Assembly (NCBI GenBank): GCA_033675265.1
Contig: JAUJYZ010001192.1
Coordinates: 150,066 to 214,065, forward strand
DNA length: 64,000 nt
DNA from: Actinostola sp. cb2023
Lineage: Eukaryota; Cnidaria; Anthozoa; Actiniaria; Actinostolidae
Reading direction: 5' to 3'
Shown here: piece after piece, positions 23,469 to 33,764 of the stretch
Numbering within the stretch: the first letter of the stretch is position 1
How the letters are laid out: each line of letters starts with the position of its first letter
Translations under genes and position numbers: made by a program
Notes under the pieces: model-generated
Seen by the model: the letters and a program-made list of their open reading frames with translations, nothing else
The model's database searches: none
Told to the model about the DNA's origin: nothing

Positions 23469-25158
23469 GCTTCGACAGGCCAGGACTTCATGTAATAGAT
23501 AGACAAGATACAGACACAACAAATCACATATTATGTACCTCAATCATTTCTTGGGTAAATGTGATTTTGGAAAGGATATACCCTTCTGCAGCACTTATGT
23601 CAAAATAATATTTCGACAGCTTCTCCAATGGAAGTGACTTTTCAACAATCTCTGCAATGTTTTCAAGGTACCTTCTCTCAGTAGATCCTGGAGGTAAGGA
23701 ATACATGCAGTATGTTTCAAATGAATTAATTATAATAATAATAATAAAAACATTACTACAAGTAAAATATAGAACCACTTAAAACCATCAGGGTCAGTTG
23801 ATACTGTCAGTTGATAGCTAATCCTGGATTAGCATCATTAGTTTTCTTAAGACATTTCAAATTGATCAAGGCCTTACCTGAAAATGAACACATAGTAATG
23901 TTGTGTTTTCTTATCGTTGATTCTTGGCCAGGTTTAAGTTTGACTGATATTCTGTCTCTTTTCATATTTTGAGGACCATATTCACTTAGAATCTTGTTAC
24001 ATTCCATTAAGCTATTGCATTCATAGGCAAATAAACCAAGCTCTTTCAATAACTGTTCGGTGTTTCTCAGTTCACAGTGTAGGGCACACAAATTCACATG
24101 AGAAAGGTCTTCATCAAGAAGAAATAAAAGATCATCCCTGATTCCTTTCCATCTAAAATATATTGAAGAAAAACAAACTATCAAATTTTATATAAAGTTT
24201 CATCCTCATTAGTATTCTTTAAATAACCGAGTACATGCACATGATCGAATTCGTCCTTCTGATTTGACGACTTGCTCATTAATTGTGCATGAGTTTACTT
24301 TAGCCTTCTCAGACACTATTGATAAGTATAAATTATTGTTGTAATATGGTAACTGTGGTACAAAATAAACAAATATATGTAATATATGTATGTAATAGTA
24401 AGATGCATCAATTGGCAGCTATACTTACTTCCCGATGTTGGCTTTACTTTTCAGAAAACATTCGGGGCATGATTCACCTGGACCCACTCCTTCACACTCA
24501 CAGCCCTAATTACAGTAATAATTGTAGTATTACAGTATAGTATGTAATAATCATTGTCATAACACAACCAGGGTACATGCAATGAGTATATGGTACAACA
24601 ATGTTTCAAAAACAGTAGTAAAAACCATTTAATTACATTACAAGTAGTATAAATATTCACTATAAATGTATGTCATTAGTATATCTTGCAGAATGGACTC
24701 TCAGGTTAACCAATAATGTAGATCTGCCATATACATGTACTGATCGTTTTTGTCCAACTCATTGTCCAACTGATTATTATCTATTTATTTATTTATTTTT
24801 ATTTTTATATTTTTCCTTTGAAACACATATATAAATTGTATTTAGATTTAAGTTTTAGATTTAATTGTATTTAGATTTAAGTCTCCCCGATTAGAAGGGC
24901 ACTTGCATTGTGTCAGCTATAAGATTTTGAGACGTTAATAAAGATTAATTTTAATTATTAATAATAATTAATTAGGAAAACATAAAAGAACCATTACCAT
25001 GATGAGAGTTGTACAAGAAAAATTACTTGTGTCTTCAAAATGTTCAGGACACATGAAAGTATACACCTGCATGTTGAATAAGTACTGTTTGCAACATTTA
25101 TATTAGTCATGTTGTATCAGAACTGTACAAAGACTGCTGCTTATTTTGTAAACACTAC

Positions 25159-26550
25159 TTAAAGTGTATATGCAGTGAAAATTTTTATTTGATAAATTGT
25201 TAGACTTTTGTATTACTTTTAAGAGAAAAAAAGAATTTTTGAATTCGGTTCAATATGTTTCGAGATATTCACGATTGAATATGCCATTTTGAGTGCGACA
25301 TTTACCGCTCGGCCAAACGCTGATACGTCACAGATATGACGTATGTGGTTGTACAAAAAAATTTGCATAATACTTTTTCAGCGTAAACACACAGGATTCT
25401 ACAGGATTAGTGACGATTTTGAAAAGACTCTCTCGTCGCCGTAAAAAAAAACTATCACTTGAAAATGCTTTTTATGGACGAAACTACCATTGAACAGTCC
25501 ATTCTAGTCGAAGGATTGACAACAGAAGTAAAACCGACTGAAGAATTAACGGTCAATTTAGGCGGCCACGAGCGTAATTTCACTTCAATGAATGATATAA
25601 CCGTACCACTAGTCTTCTGCTGGTTTCCTTCTGCTTTACGGCATAAGCTACTATTAATGGTAGCTGTCGCTAAAATGTAAACAAACCCGGACAAACTATC
25701 GAGCGTGCCGGTTTTACTACACGATTCATTTTATTCTTTACCGTATTTCGATTATTTTAGGATCCAGAGATTGTGCCTCGCACCACAAACAACATAGACC
25801 GGAGTTCCACAACATAAGCCTTTTAATATACGAACATAATTTAGTTTCACCCATTGATACGATTGAACCAGCACAGTGAATAAATTCGCCTCAACTTCTT
25901 TGATGTGTTGTTAGGCACTCTCGCCATATATTATTAATATAGTTACCTCCTCGCTTCGCGCCGCTCTTCTTCACTACACTGGCGTTAGCCATTTTCTACA
26001 ACACGGTACAACTGATTACCAATACGTCCTGGATTTGATCAGTCCTTGTTTGGGTCTTTTATAATAGCTTATACAGAAGACGAAATCGCACTAGTAGCTA
26101 CTAGTAGTACTTCATTGAAGTGAAATTACGCTCGTGGCCGCCTAAATTGATCGTTAATTCTTCAGTCGGTTTTACTTCTGTTGTCAATCCTTCGTCTAGA
26201 ATGGACTGTTTAATGGTGGTAGTTTCGTCCATAAAAAGTATTTTCAAGTGATTTTTTTTTTTTTACGGCGACGAGAGAGTCTTTTCAAAATCGTCATTAA
26301 TCCTGTGGAATCCTGTGTGTTTACGCTGAAAAGGTATTATGCAAATTTTTGTGTACAACCACATACGTCACAAGACCGAAAATTAGTCACCAGGCTCCTG
26401 AGACATAAAAAGGGTAAAATCAGGCTCACAAAACCGGGATTTTCGTTGAGTTTTATTTATAATTAGCCAAAATTGTTATTTTTTCCTTGAAAGGTATATA
26501 ACAACGGATGATTTTATACAATAAAAATTTTCACTGCATATACACTTTAA
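25159..26550. mobile_element. 1,384-bp TTAA-flanked element with ~430-bp TIRs
   Basis: The element 25163-26546 is flanked by TTAA. Tips 'agtgtatatgcagtgaaaat' and 'attttcactgcatatacact' are exact inverses, and complementarity continues inward to about 25600 and 26110 (for example 'cggccacgagcgtaatttca'). An indel of about 45 bases separates the arms near 25310. The short frames at 25455-25694 lie in the arm and are not supported as genes. Confidence 0.85.
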
Positions 26551-26644
26551 GACACTACTAATACCCACTTCTAAAACTCATTAATAATTCATGAGCCATT
26601 AGGCCAATGGGAGCTGTCCATTTGGTCAGGTGCATGGATCTGTA

Positions 26645-26780
26645 TAGTCCGATACAGACACTGATGAATAAAACATCAGTATCTGTTACACGGATACAGA
26701 ACTGATGAATAAAACATTAGTGTCTGTTACACGGATATAGAACTGATGAATAAAACATTCTCTGATGTTTTATTAATCGG
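26645..26780. repeat. Three tandem ~42-bp units
   Basis: 'actgatgaataaaacat' with 'tctgttacacggata' recurs at about 26658, 26703 and 26746. It is followed by an inverted 'gatgttttattaatc'. Related 'gatacagaacgg' sequence lies at 27135-27150, so the whole 26640-27165 block may be one decayed inverted-repeat element. Confidence 0.6.
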
Positions 26781-28046
26781 TTCTTTATCAGTGATAAAGA
26801 CTGATTGCCTGCAAAGGTCTCATTTACTCGTATCATTGACCCTTGCATAGCACCGACAGCAAGTTAAGAATATCCTTACGGCTTCCTACTTACGAATTAC
26901 AAAACCTTTTTCCAATGTGGGATGAGTTGAGGTGTATCCTGCGCATGATCAGTGATGTCACAAGTACCTTCACAAGAAAGTGTTGTGATTTTCTTGCGTT
27001 ATTTGCTGTATAATTATGTAATACTATTTTAGATAAATGTAGGTTGGATGGAGTTTTAGAAGCCGTTTACAGAATTCGTGTCCGTTCTGTATTGGATCTA
27101 CAGATACTCGCCTTTGGCTCGTATCTGTATCTACCGATACAGAACGGCCACTCATTCTGTAAACAGTACATATAAGTTACATGTATCAAGGAAATAATGT
27201 ACACAATATAATTTCAGGTACATGTACAAATGTACATACCCTGATAACTGTGCAAAAAGCACAGCATTGAACATTTAATCCTCTACCACAAAGGTTTTCC
27301 TCTACACCAGAGTGCCCATGGCAGTTTTCTTCATCACAATCACACTTTTTTTTAAGAAGCATCACCAATGCCTTGTAATCTAGAAACTACATGTATATAA
27401 TACAAACATAAAAAAAAGAACAACTTCAAAATTTCACATTGTTCTTAAATTCATTTTAAGCATAAATTAAAAGAAACTCCATAAGTCCAAGACCTTTAGA
27501 TCAGAGTTGTAGTACAAGTGCATTGAAGCTACAGCACACATTTGTGGAAATGGGGAAAAAGAAAATCATGCAATGACATGAACAACAACATTTAAAAAAG
27601 AATTCATTCCCTTACCAGTGAATTTCACTTTGTAGTGCCTCCCATCTATTGTTATACCATGGGTTTTGATTGTATTCTTCTGGGCATTAATTTCTCTAAT
27701 TAAGGCTTCAACATTTTTTCTGAAAAACAGTTCCAAATACTAGTATAATGCTACAATATACATGTACACCAGAATGCTTGTCAAAACAGTAGCAACTAAT
27801 TATGGTTTGAAATTTTCCACTGGTTTAATTTTTTTAGTCCATTATTTTGGTTTCTTAATTCACTTCCTTTCAGTTTAATCCAGCCCCGGTCCATTCAATT
27901 TTGTTTTGCGACGAACTGAGTCTGTTGCAAACTACATATCTGTGGTTACGATACATGTAGGTGTTGGAGAACCAGAGAGGTGCTGCGAACATGTACCTCA
28001 TCAGTCAATACTGGTGTTCTGGAATAACTAGTCGATTATCAAAATC

Positions 28047-28575
28047 AATATGTGATTTCACTGTCATTAATCATCAGTTGTGAGGGTTATGTTATATGCT
28101 TCAATGCAACCAACAGAATATCAGGCGAGCCACCCAAACATTCCTCCTTGCCATCAGGCGTGCTGCCACATGCAAAGGGGTCTGGCATCAATATGTGATT
28201 TCAGTTGTGAGGGTTATTAATGCTTCAATGCAACCAACAGAATATCAGGCGAGCCACCCAATCATTCTTCCTTGCCATCAGGCGTGCCGCGACATGCAAA
28301 GGGGTCTGGCATCAATATGTGATTTCAGTTGTGAGGGTTATTAATGCTTCAATGCAACCAACAGAATATCAGGCGAGCCACGCAAACATTCTTCCTTGCC
28401 ATCAGGCGTGCCGCCACATGCAAAGGGGTCTGGCATCAATATGTGATTTCAGTTGTGAGGGTTATATGCTTCAAATGCACCCAACAGAATATCAGGCGAG
28501 CCACCCGAACATTCTTCCTTGCCATCAGGCGTGCCGCCACATGCAAAGGGGTCTGGCATCAATATGTGATTTCAA
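28047..28575. repeat. 124-bp tandem repeat, four copies
   Basis: Units containing 'aatgcaaccaacagaatatc' start near 28103, 28227, 28351 and 28475; identity is above 90%. Because 124 is not a multiple of three, the frames across it shift and are not genes. Confidence 0.9.
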
Positions 28576-28734
28576 TGGCTTGATAAATTTCATCGATGTA
28601 CAGTACTTGTTTTTAAAAGACAAAAAAAACGTGGTTCTAGCGAACAATCTTGGCTCCATGTGCCTCACAAGTCTGAATATAGCGCATACTAATATACATT
28701 TCCATAAAGACAACCTTTACAACCATTACAACCT

Positions 28735-29010
28735 TTGTTTATTGACTGCAGATCTACTCAATATTTGTTACCCGTTTCGGCACCTTTACCAGCATTAAAA
28801 ACCCTAAAAAACGCAAAGTTTTGCTCAGCCTCGTTTCCATGCTATAGTGTTTTCAGCGGTTATTTGACATGTGCATTACGGGAAACGTAGACCTTATTTC
28901 AAATGCCTCGATATCAGAAATTAATAAGCACATAGAGATAAGTAATTGTGCCAAGTTTCATGCTTTTATCATAAAACGAACAATTTTTCACCTTAACAAC
29001 CTGACTAATT
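28735..29010 (-). repeat. Inverted repeat IR-A, right copy
   Basis: Reverse complement of 15535-15825, for example 'acgcaaagttttgctcagcc' at about 28811. It lies just upstream of the 124-bp array and the transposase-like gene at 20.8-27.7 kb. Confidence 0.75.
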
Positions 29011-29317
29011 TGCAGATTTATGACGTAAGAAAATACTGAAATTTTATTGGCTATTGCTGTAGGATTCGTACAGACCTCATGCGGAGAGTCCTACGATTGC
29101 TACCAGAAAGATAATCACTCATTGTTATATGCAGACCTCACTCAAAATTGGCCTGCAAATGAGGCTAACAGCAAAATACAAAAACCAGTGCCTCATATTC
29201 CACTGAATAAAGTGACTTTTTCATCTTCCAGTTAGCTTCATTGCAAGGCCAATTTGGAGTCAACCATTAGGTCTCACAGTAAAACAATGTATACATCTTG
29301 TTCTAGTTATTGCAACA

Positions 29318-29508
29318 TACACCTGTTTTCAAAAACGTTGTCCTTTTACAAAATACAAAATAGTAAATAGTAGGAAGAAATTAATTAGAGAAACAAAAGA
29401 AATTCGATAACGAGGAACTGTGGCTCATTGTTTCTCTAATTAATTCCTTTCTACTATTTACTATGTTGTATTTTGTAAATGGACAACGTTTTTGAAAACT
29501 GGTGTATA
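29318..29508. mobile_element. 190-bp hairpin MITE
   Basis: Arms of about 80 bases: 'cacctgttttcaaaaacgtt' (29321) against 'aacgtttttgaaaactggtg' (about 29485), continuing through 'tttctctaattaatt'. Few mismatches. Confidence 0.85.
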
Positions 29509-29954
29509 TACCCATTAGGAAAGATTATTCCATCTCCAATCAGCACTCCATTAGACAAGGCTGGTGGAGATGGGTGAATCCCACCCCTCCCCCTCCATAC
29601 ACACAAGGGCATATCAAATCATTTCCATTAGAAAGGATCAAAATGTTCAGGGTAAAGATTAGTCTCTTTCGCAGCTGTCTTCAGTTCCGTCACACAAAAA
29701 CTAAAGACAGCTGCGAGGAAGACGAGGTAAATCTATTCTATTGTTATTCCATCCAACATGCCTGACGTGCAAAGCCACTATATACCCCATAGTTCTATGA
29801 TAATAGCCCTGTTACTATTTTTGAAACAAAGCAGATTCCAGCTATTCAAATACATATACACGGCGGGCGCAGAAGGGTCTGGAATCGGAACTGTTCGCCA
29901 TTATTTTTGGTCAGCGGCATGTCGGGTGAACGTAAACAACTGAACACAAACAAA

Positions 29955-31441
29955 ATGGCGGCCAGGTTAGACGTGGAGGAAGTTTTGAGGCAGATTTTTG
30001 ACGATCAGGCAATTAATTTAGATCAGGAGGAGGAGGAAGAACAGGAAGATATCACGGACGAAGATCAGGTCGATAGAGAGAAGGAAAAGTTGTACGAATG
30101 GATAGATACGTTTGACGGAGGAGACGGTTTCAATGATGTTTTCTTTCGTGAAAATGCAAAACAAACCCTCCTTCCAATTTTTCGCCAATCAATGTTGACT
30201 GAAACAACTGGGAATGAAGCAGAACAAGAAGGTATGTTAAGTATGTTTTAATCATCATTAAGCAGCAAAGTGTTGACATGTAATACCCAGGGTAATAATG
30301 ATAAACAATGGGGTGTACATTTCAAGTTTATTAAAATATGGTAAAATCATCCATGCTATTATTTATGCTAAGAGAACAAAAATCTCCATTACAGCGATTC
30401 ATTTGAGCGCACAGTTCTTCTATAATCTTTCAATTTTAAAATTAAGGTTTCTGCATGTCAACGTAGCTACATAATTTATTAATTTTTGAGTTTGCCATTG
30501 TTGTGCTTGATCAAGTTTCACAAAGCCTTTGCAACTTACGTCTTACCATTCCTTGATTCCTTGTAAATCCCAATGGCGATCGGATTTTAACCGTTATAAA
30601 CAGAGTTAATTTCTAGAAGCCAGTATTAATTAATTAATATGGAATTTCTTCATATTTTTGTTGCGTCTGTTTGTGTGAATTATATTCATTTGTGGAATGA
30701 ATGAATGAATGAATGAATGAATGAGTGCAATAAGGGACAAGGTTATTATCTAGAAGTCAAAACATAAATTGGCATGAAAATTGTAGATAATATTTTTCAA
30801 ATAGTTCACACAAATTGGACAATTCTCTATTTCATATCATATAATGAATTTTGGATGTGATGTACTTGGTTATGACATAAATGACAATATGACTATGAAA
30901 ACTCAATAAGTGTTGATTGTCAAAAACTTGTGTACAATGGTTTACACTTACAACTGAAACATGCATTTGTGTTGTTTAGATTTCCAAGCAGCTACCCTTC
31001 GTTTAAGTCATCGTACGCTAAACGTAGGATCCATTCTGTACGAAGAGTCAAGGATGTGGCTGAATGGCATACACAGGAGACTGGCGGGAAAGGTGGGGAT
31101 AAGGAGGCCGTACTTTGGGGAAATAACAAGAAGCATCCCATACGATATATTTCTGGCTATGCGTCAGGTTTTGAGGGACATAAATGCCACCGAGCCCTAC
31201 TGTTATATGGCTGGAAATAAGAAAGGCGAGGTCATTTCTTTGACTTCCCTTCCATTATTAGAGAAGGTATTTGCATGCCTATCTGGTCAGACTTCAAAAA
31301 AGGTCAAGAAATATCTTAGGCGGAAGTTGACAGGAAGCTGCAGGTATAACCATAAAGTCAAGGTGATAATGTCAGCAACAAAGGACTTTGGCTTTATGTA
31401 CAAGAAAAATATTGGACAACTAGTAATTCAATTTTATTATG
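29955..31441 (+). CDS. Two-exon gene of unknown function, partial
   Basis: Exon 1 begins at the ATG at 29955 (context aacaaaATGGCGG, a good animal start) with MAARLDVEEVLRQIFDD. It carries a Glu/Asp-rich stretch (LDQEEEEEQEDITDEDQ) and ends at a donor, gaag|gtatgtt (about 30231). Exon 2 starts after ttgtttag (about 30980), with phase matching exactly (G+AT gives D): DFQAATLRLSHRTLNVG through about 150 residues to a second donor at 31441 (gtgagtgg). Exon 2 is basic in its second half (KKVKKYLRRKLTGSCRY). No domain recognised and no following exon found; downstream are MITEs and a minisatellite. Could be host-derived or transposon cargo. Confidence 0.5.
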
Positions 31442-31616
31442 GTGAGTGGAATTACCATGGCCACCCCCAACACTTTGGCTAAGTGCAGTCAAACCTATTA
31501 GTGCCGAAGTGATTATCTATTATAACATTTTACTGACCTTCATCAAAACTGCCCAAATCACTGTCATTTTTTTTCACTGTCAGGGGTTATACTCCCTTTG
31601 TCCAAGCGGTACATTA

Positions 31617-31941
31617 TAGGGGTGATCGGCAGTCCTTTTAGGGTTGAAAATATTTCCTGTGTGTACCTTTTAGGGGTTCCTATTCAAAAGTCAGTTACGT
31701 ACTGTAAGATCACTGTACCTTTTAGGGTCAATTGTTATTTATTTTCTTTATTGAACAAACATGAAAGAATGGAAGAAAGATGTTGTCCAGTCACTGATTA
31801 AACGATATCAGCACAATCATTTTTTTGCCATATATGGTCATACCTTTTAGGGGTCGAAATGAACATGGCTTCAACAGCTCTTTTAATTTATGCGTACACC
31901 TTTTAGGGGTCGTTTTCAAAACCGACCGCCGATCACCCCTA
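31617..31941. mobile_element. 321-bp TA-flanked MITE with subterminal motif repeats
   Basis: The element 31619-31939 has tips 'ggggtgatcggc' and 'gccgatcacccc' with TA on both sides. Five copies of 'ccttttagggg(t)' or a close form occur inside (about 31634, 31667, 31718, 31841 and 31896), all in the same direction. A poly-C run follows directly. Confidence 0.75.
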
Positions 31942-31942
31942 T

Positions 31943-31964
31943 CCCCCCCCCCCCCCCCCCCCCC
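31943..31964. repeat. Poly-C run of 22
   Basis: C homopolymer immediately after the right TA of the MITE at 31617-31941. Confidence 0.85.
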
Positions 31965-32562
31965 ATGGATATATAAAATACTGACAGCATTTATTATTTA
32001 TATTGCCGTCTGTTGACGGCATTATTAAAAATATTGCAGTGTGTTGTAGTTTTTGCTCTTAGCATTCACTGATATATAGAGCAGAGAGAGAACAATAGGT
32101 TTTTATGAGGGTCAGTAATTATTATACAAATCACTATAGTAATTGCCCTATACCACTATGACGTCAAATCAAAACAATATATTGTTTAAACGCTAAGGAT
32201 CATGGTTGCTAGAGGGGGACAAAACAGCAACAACACAAAGGATTTCCCAAATAAATGTATTTTACAGACGGTCTGAAAGCGATAAAAATCACGAAACACA
32301 GTAAATATTGTGGGAAAAGTATCGATGAACATAATATCTGGAAACTAGCCAATTTGAAATCAAGCGAACCTCAGCAGAGCAGATTTAGTTCAAATTTCTA
32401 TTGTTCTTCACGATTCTGTCCCCCTCATAAATAAGCTGTTACGTCATAATGGTACATATAGGGCAATTATGTCTAGTGAGTCTATTGAAATGGATATCCA
32501 ATTTATTACCGTATAGGTATGTGACTGCAATTAGCTTTGGTTAATGTTTTTATTACATGTAT

Positions 32563-33303
32563 TACTAGATTACAATAATTGTTTTTCCAACATGTGCAGT
32601 AGCACATTAGTACTAGATTACAGTAATTGTTTTTCCAACATGTGCAGTAACACATTAGTACTAGATTACAGTAATTGTTTTCCCAACATGTGCAGTAGCA
32701 CATTAGTACTAGATTACAGTAATTGTTTTCCCAACATGTGCAGTAGCACATTAGTACTAGATTACAGTAATTGTTTTCCCAACATGTGCAGTAGCACATT
32801 AGTACTAGATTACAGTAATTGTTTTCCCAACATGTGCAATAGCACATTAGTACTAGATTACAGTAATTGTTTTCCCAACATGTGCAGTAGCACATTAGTA
32901 CTAGATTACAGTAATTGTTTTCCCAACATGTGCAGTAGCACATTAGTACTAGATTACAGTAATTGTTTTCCCAACATGTGCAGTAGCACATTAGTACTAG
33001 ATTACAGTAATTGTTTTCCCAACATGTGCAGTAGCACATTAGTACTAGATTACAGTAATTGTTTTCCCAACATGTGCAGTAGCACATTAGTACTAGATTA
33101 CAGTAATTGTTTTCCCAACATGTGCAGTAGCACATTAGTACTAGATTACAGTAATTGTTTTCCCAACATGTGCAGTAGCACATTAGTACTAGATTACAGT
33201 AATTGTTTTCCCCAACATGTGCAGTAGCACATTAGTACTAGATTACAGTAATTGTTTTCCCAACATGTGCAGTAGCACATTAGTACTAGATTACAGTAAT
33301 TAG
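32563..33303. repeat. 48-bp minisatellite, about 15 copies
   Basis: The unit contains 'tagtactagattacagtaat' and 'aacatgtgcagtagcaca'. The central units are almost identical, with the first two and the last two more diverged. The period is a multiple of three, so both strands stay open over more than 220 codons; these frames are artefacts of the repeat. Confidence 0.95.
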
Positions 33304-33764
33304 TACTTTGAGCAAATCACTTATTTCATTCAACAGTGCAACATGTATCTGCCCCTTTCTTACCAAGATTAAGCATGCTGTCAACTCCCTACTGTTATGG
33401 ACACCCCACTATTGCAAACAACAACCAGTCTTGGGATTTAGAACACCATTTTAATATAAATTGTACTGTAAAATAGCCTTGGAGGGTGTCCATTCAGTAC
33501 CAAGAGTTGAGTGAGAGTTTATCTTAATAAATTCATACTTAAAAGTACTATTTGTAGGGAGAATGGTAAGCTTATATAAAGGTAAAATTTGGATTTCTGG
33601 ATATTTCAAAAAATTACTGCAAAACAATTTCAAATAGGTAATGATTTTAACTGTTTGTTTTGACAAAGGTATGTTGATGGTTGTCCATTTATACACATGA
33701 CTTGGAAAAATGAAATAAAGATAATTACAGGCCTGGTCACTTTTCTTCCCTTTCTATCAACATA

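Larger units (their letters stand above)
20836..27725 (-). pseudogene. Multi-exon transposase-like gene, interrupted by MITEs
   Basis: Exons on the minus strand, 5' to 3': about 27718-27617 (ending GRHYKVKFT), about 27373-27240 (DYKALVMLLKKKCDCDEENC and CGRGLNVQCCAFC), about 24506-24427 (CECEGVGPGESCPEC), about 24153-23878 (SHVNLCALHCELRNTEQLL), about 23688-23540, about 21907-21720 (part), about 21510-21415, and about 21055-20836 (GDYGHMSVEHASML then SNQGFEAAHKLQ). Several joins keep phase: FT+DYKAL, CSFSG+STERR. Cys clusters and acidic positions (TDYKAL, ECFL region, GFEAAHK) suggest a zinc-containing RNase H-like transposase. Family not named. The 5' end is missing, the 21.9-kb join is out of frame and several elements sit in its introns, so it is listed as broken. 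Confidence 0.55.

Noticed and set aside
25455..25694. Small genes inside the long-arm element
   Set aside because: The frames lie in the inverted arm, occur mirrored at about 26110-26250, and show no domain.
28047..28575. CRISPR-like array
   Set aside because: Head-to-tail repeats with no unique spacers, in a eukaryotic context.
28096..28798. Overlapping frames across the 124-bp array
   Set aside because: The repeat period is not a multiple of three and the same peptide appears in successive frames; repeat artefact.
32506..33227. Open frames of more than 220 codons on both strands with a 16-residue periodic peptide
   Set aside because: Produced by a 48-bp tandem repeat whose period is a multiple of three; no start context, splice sites or domain.
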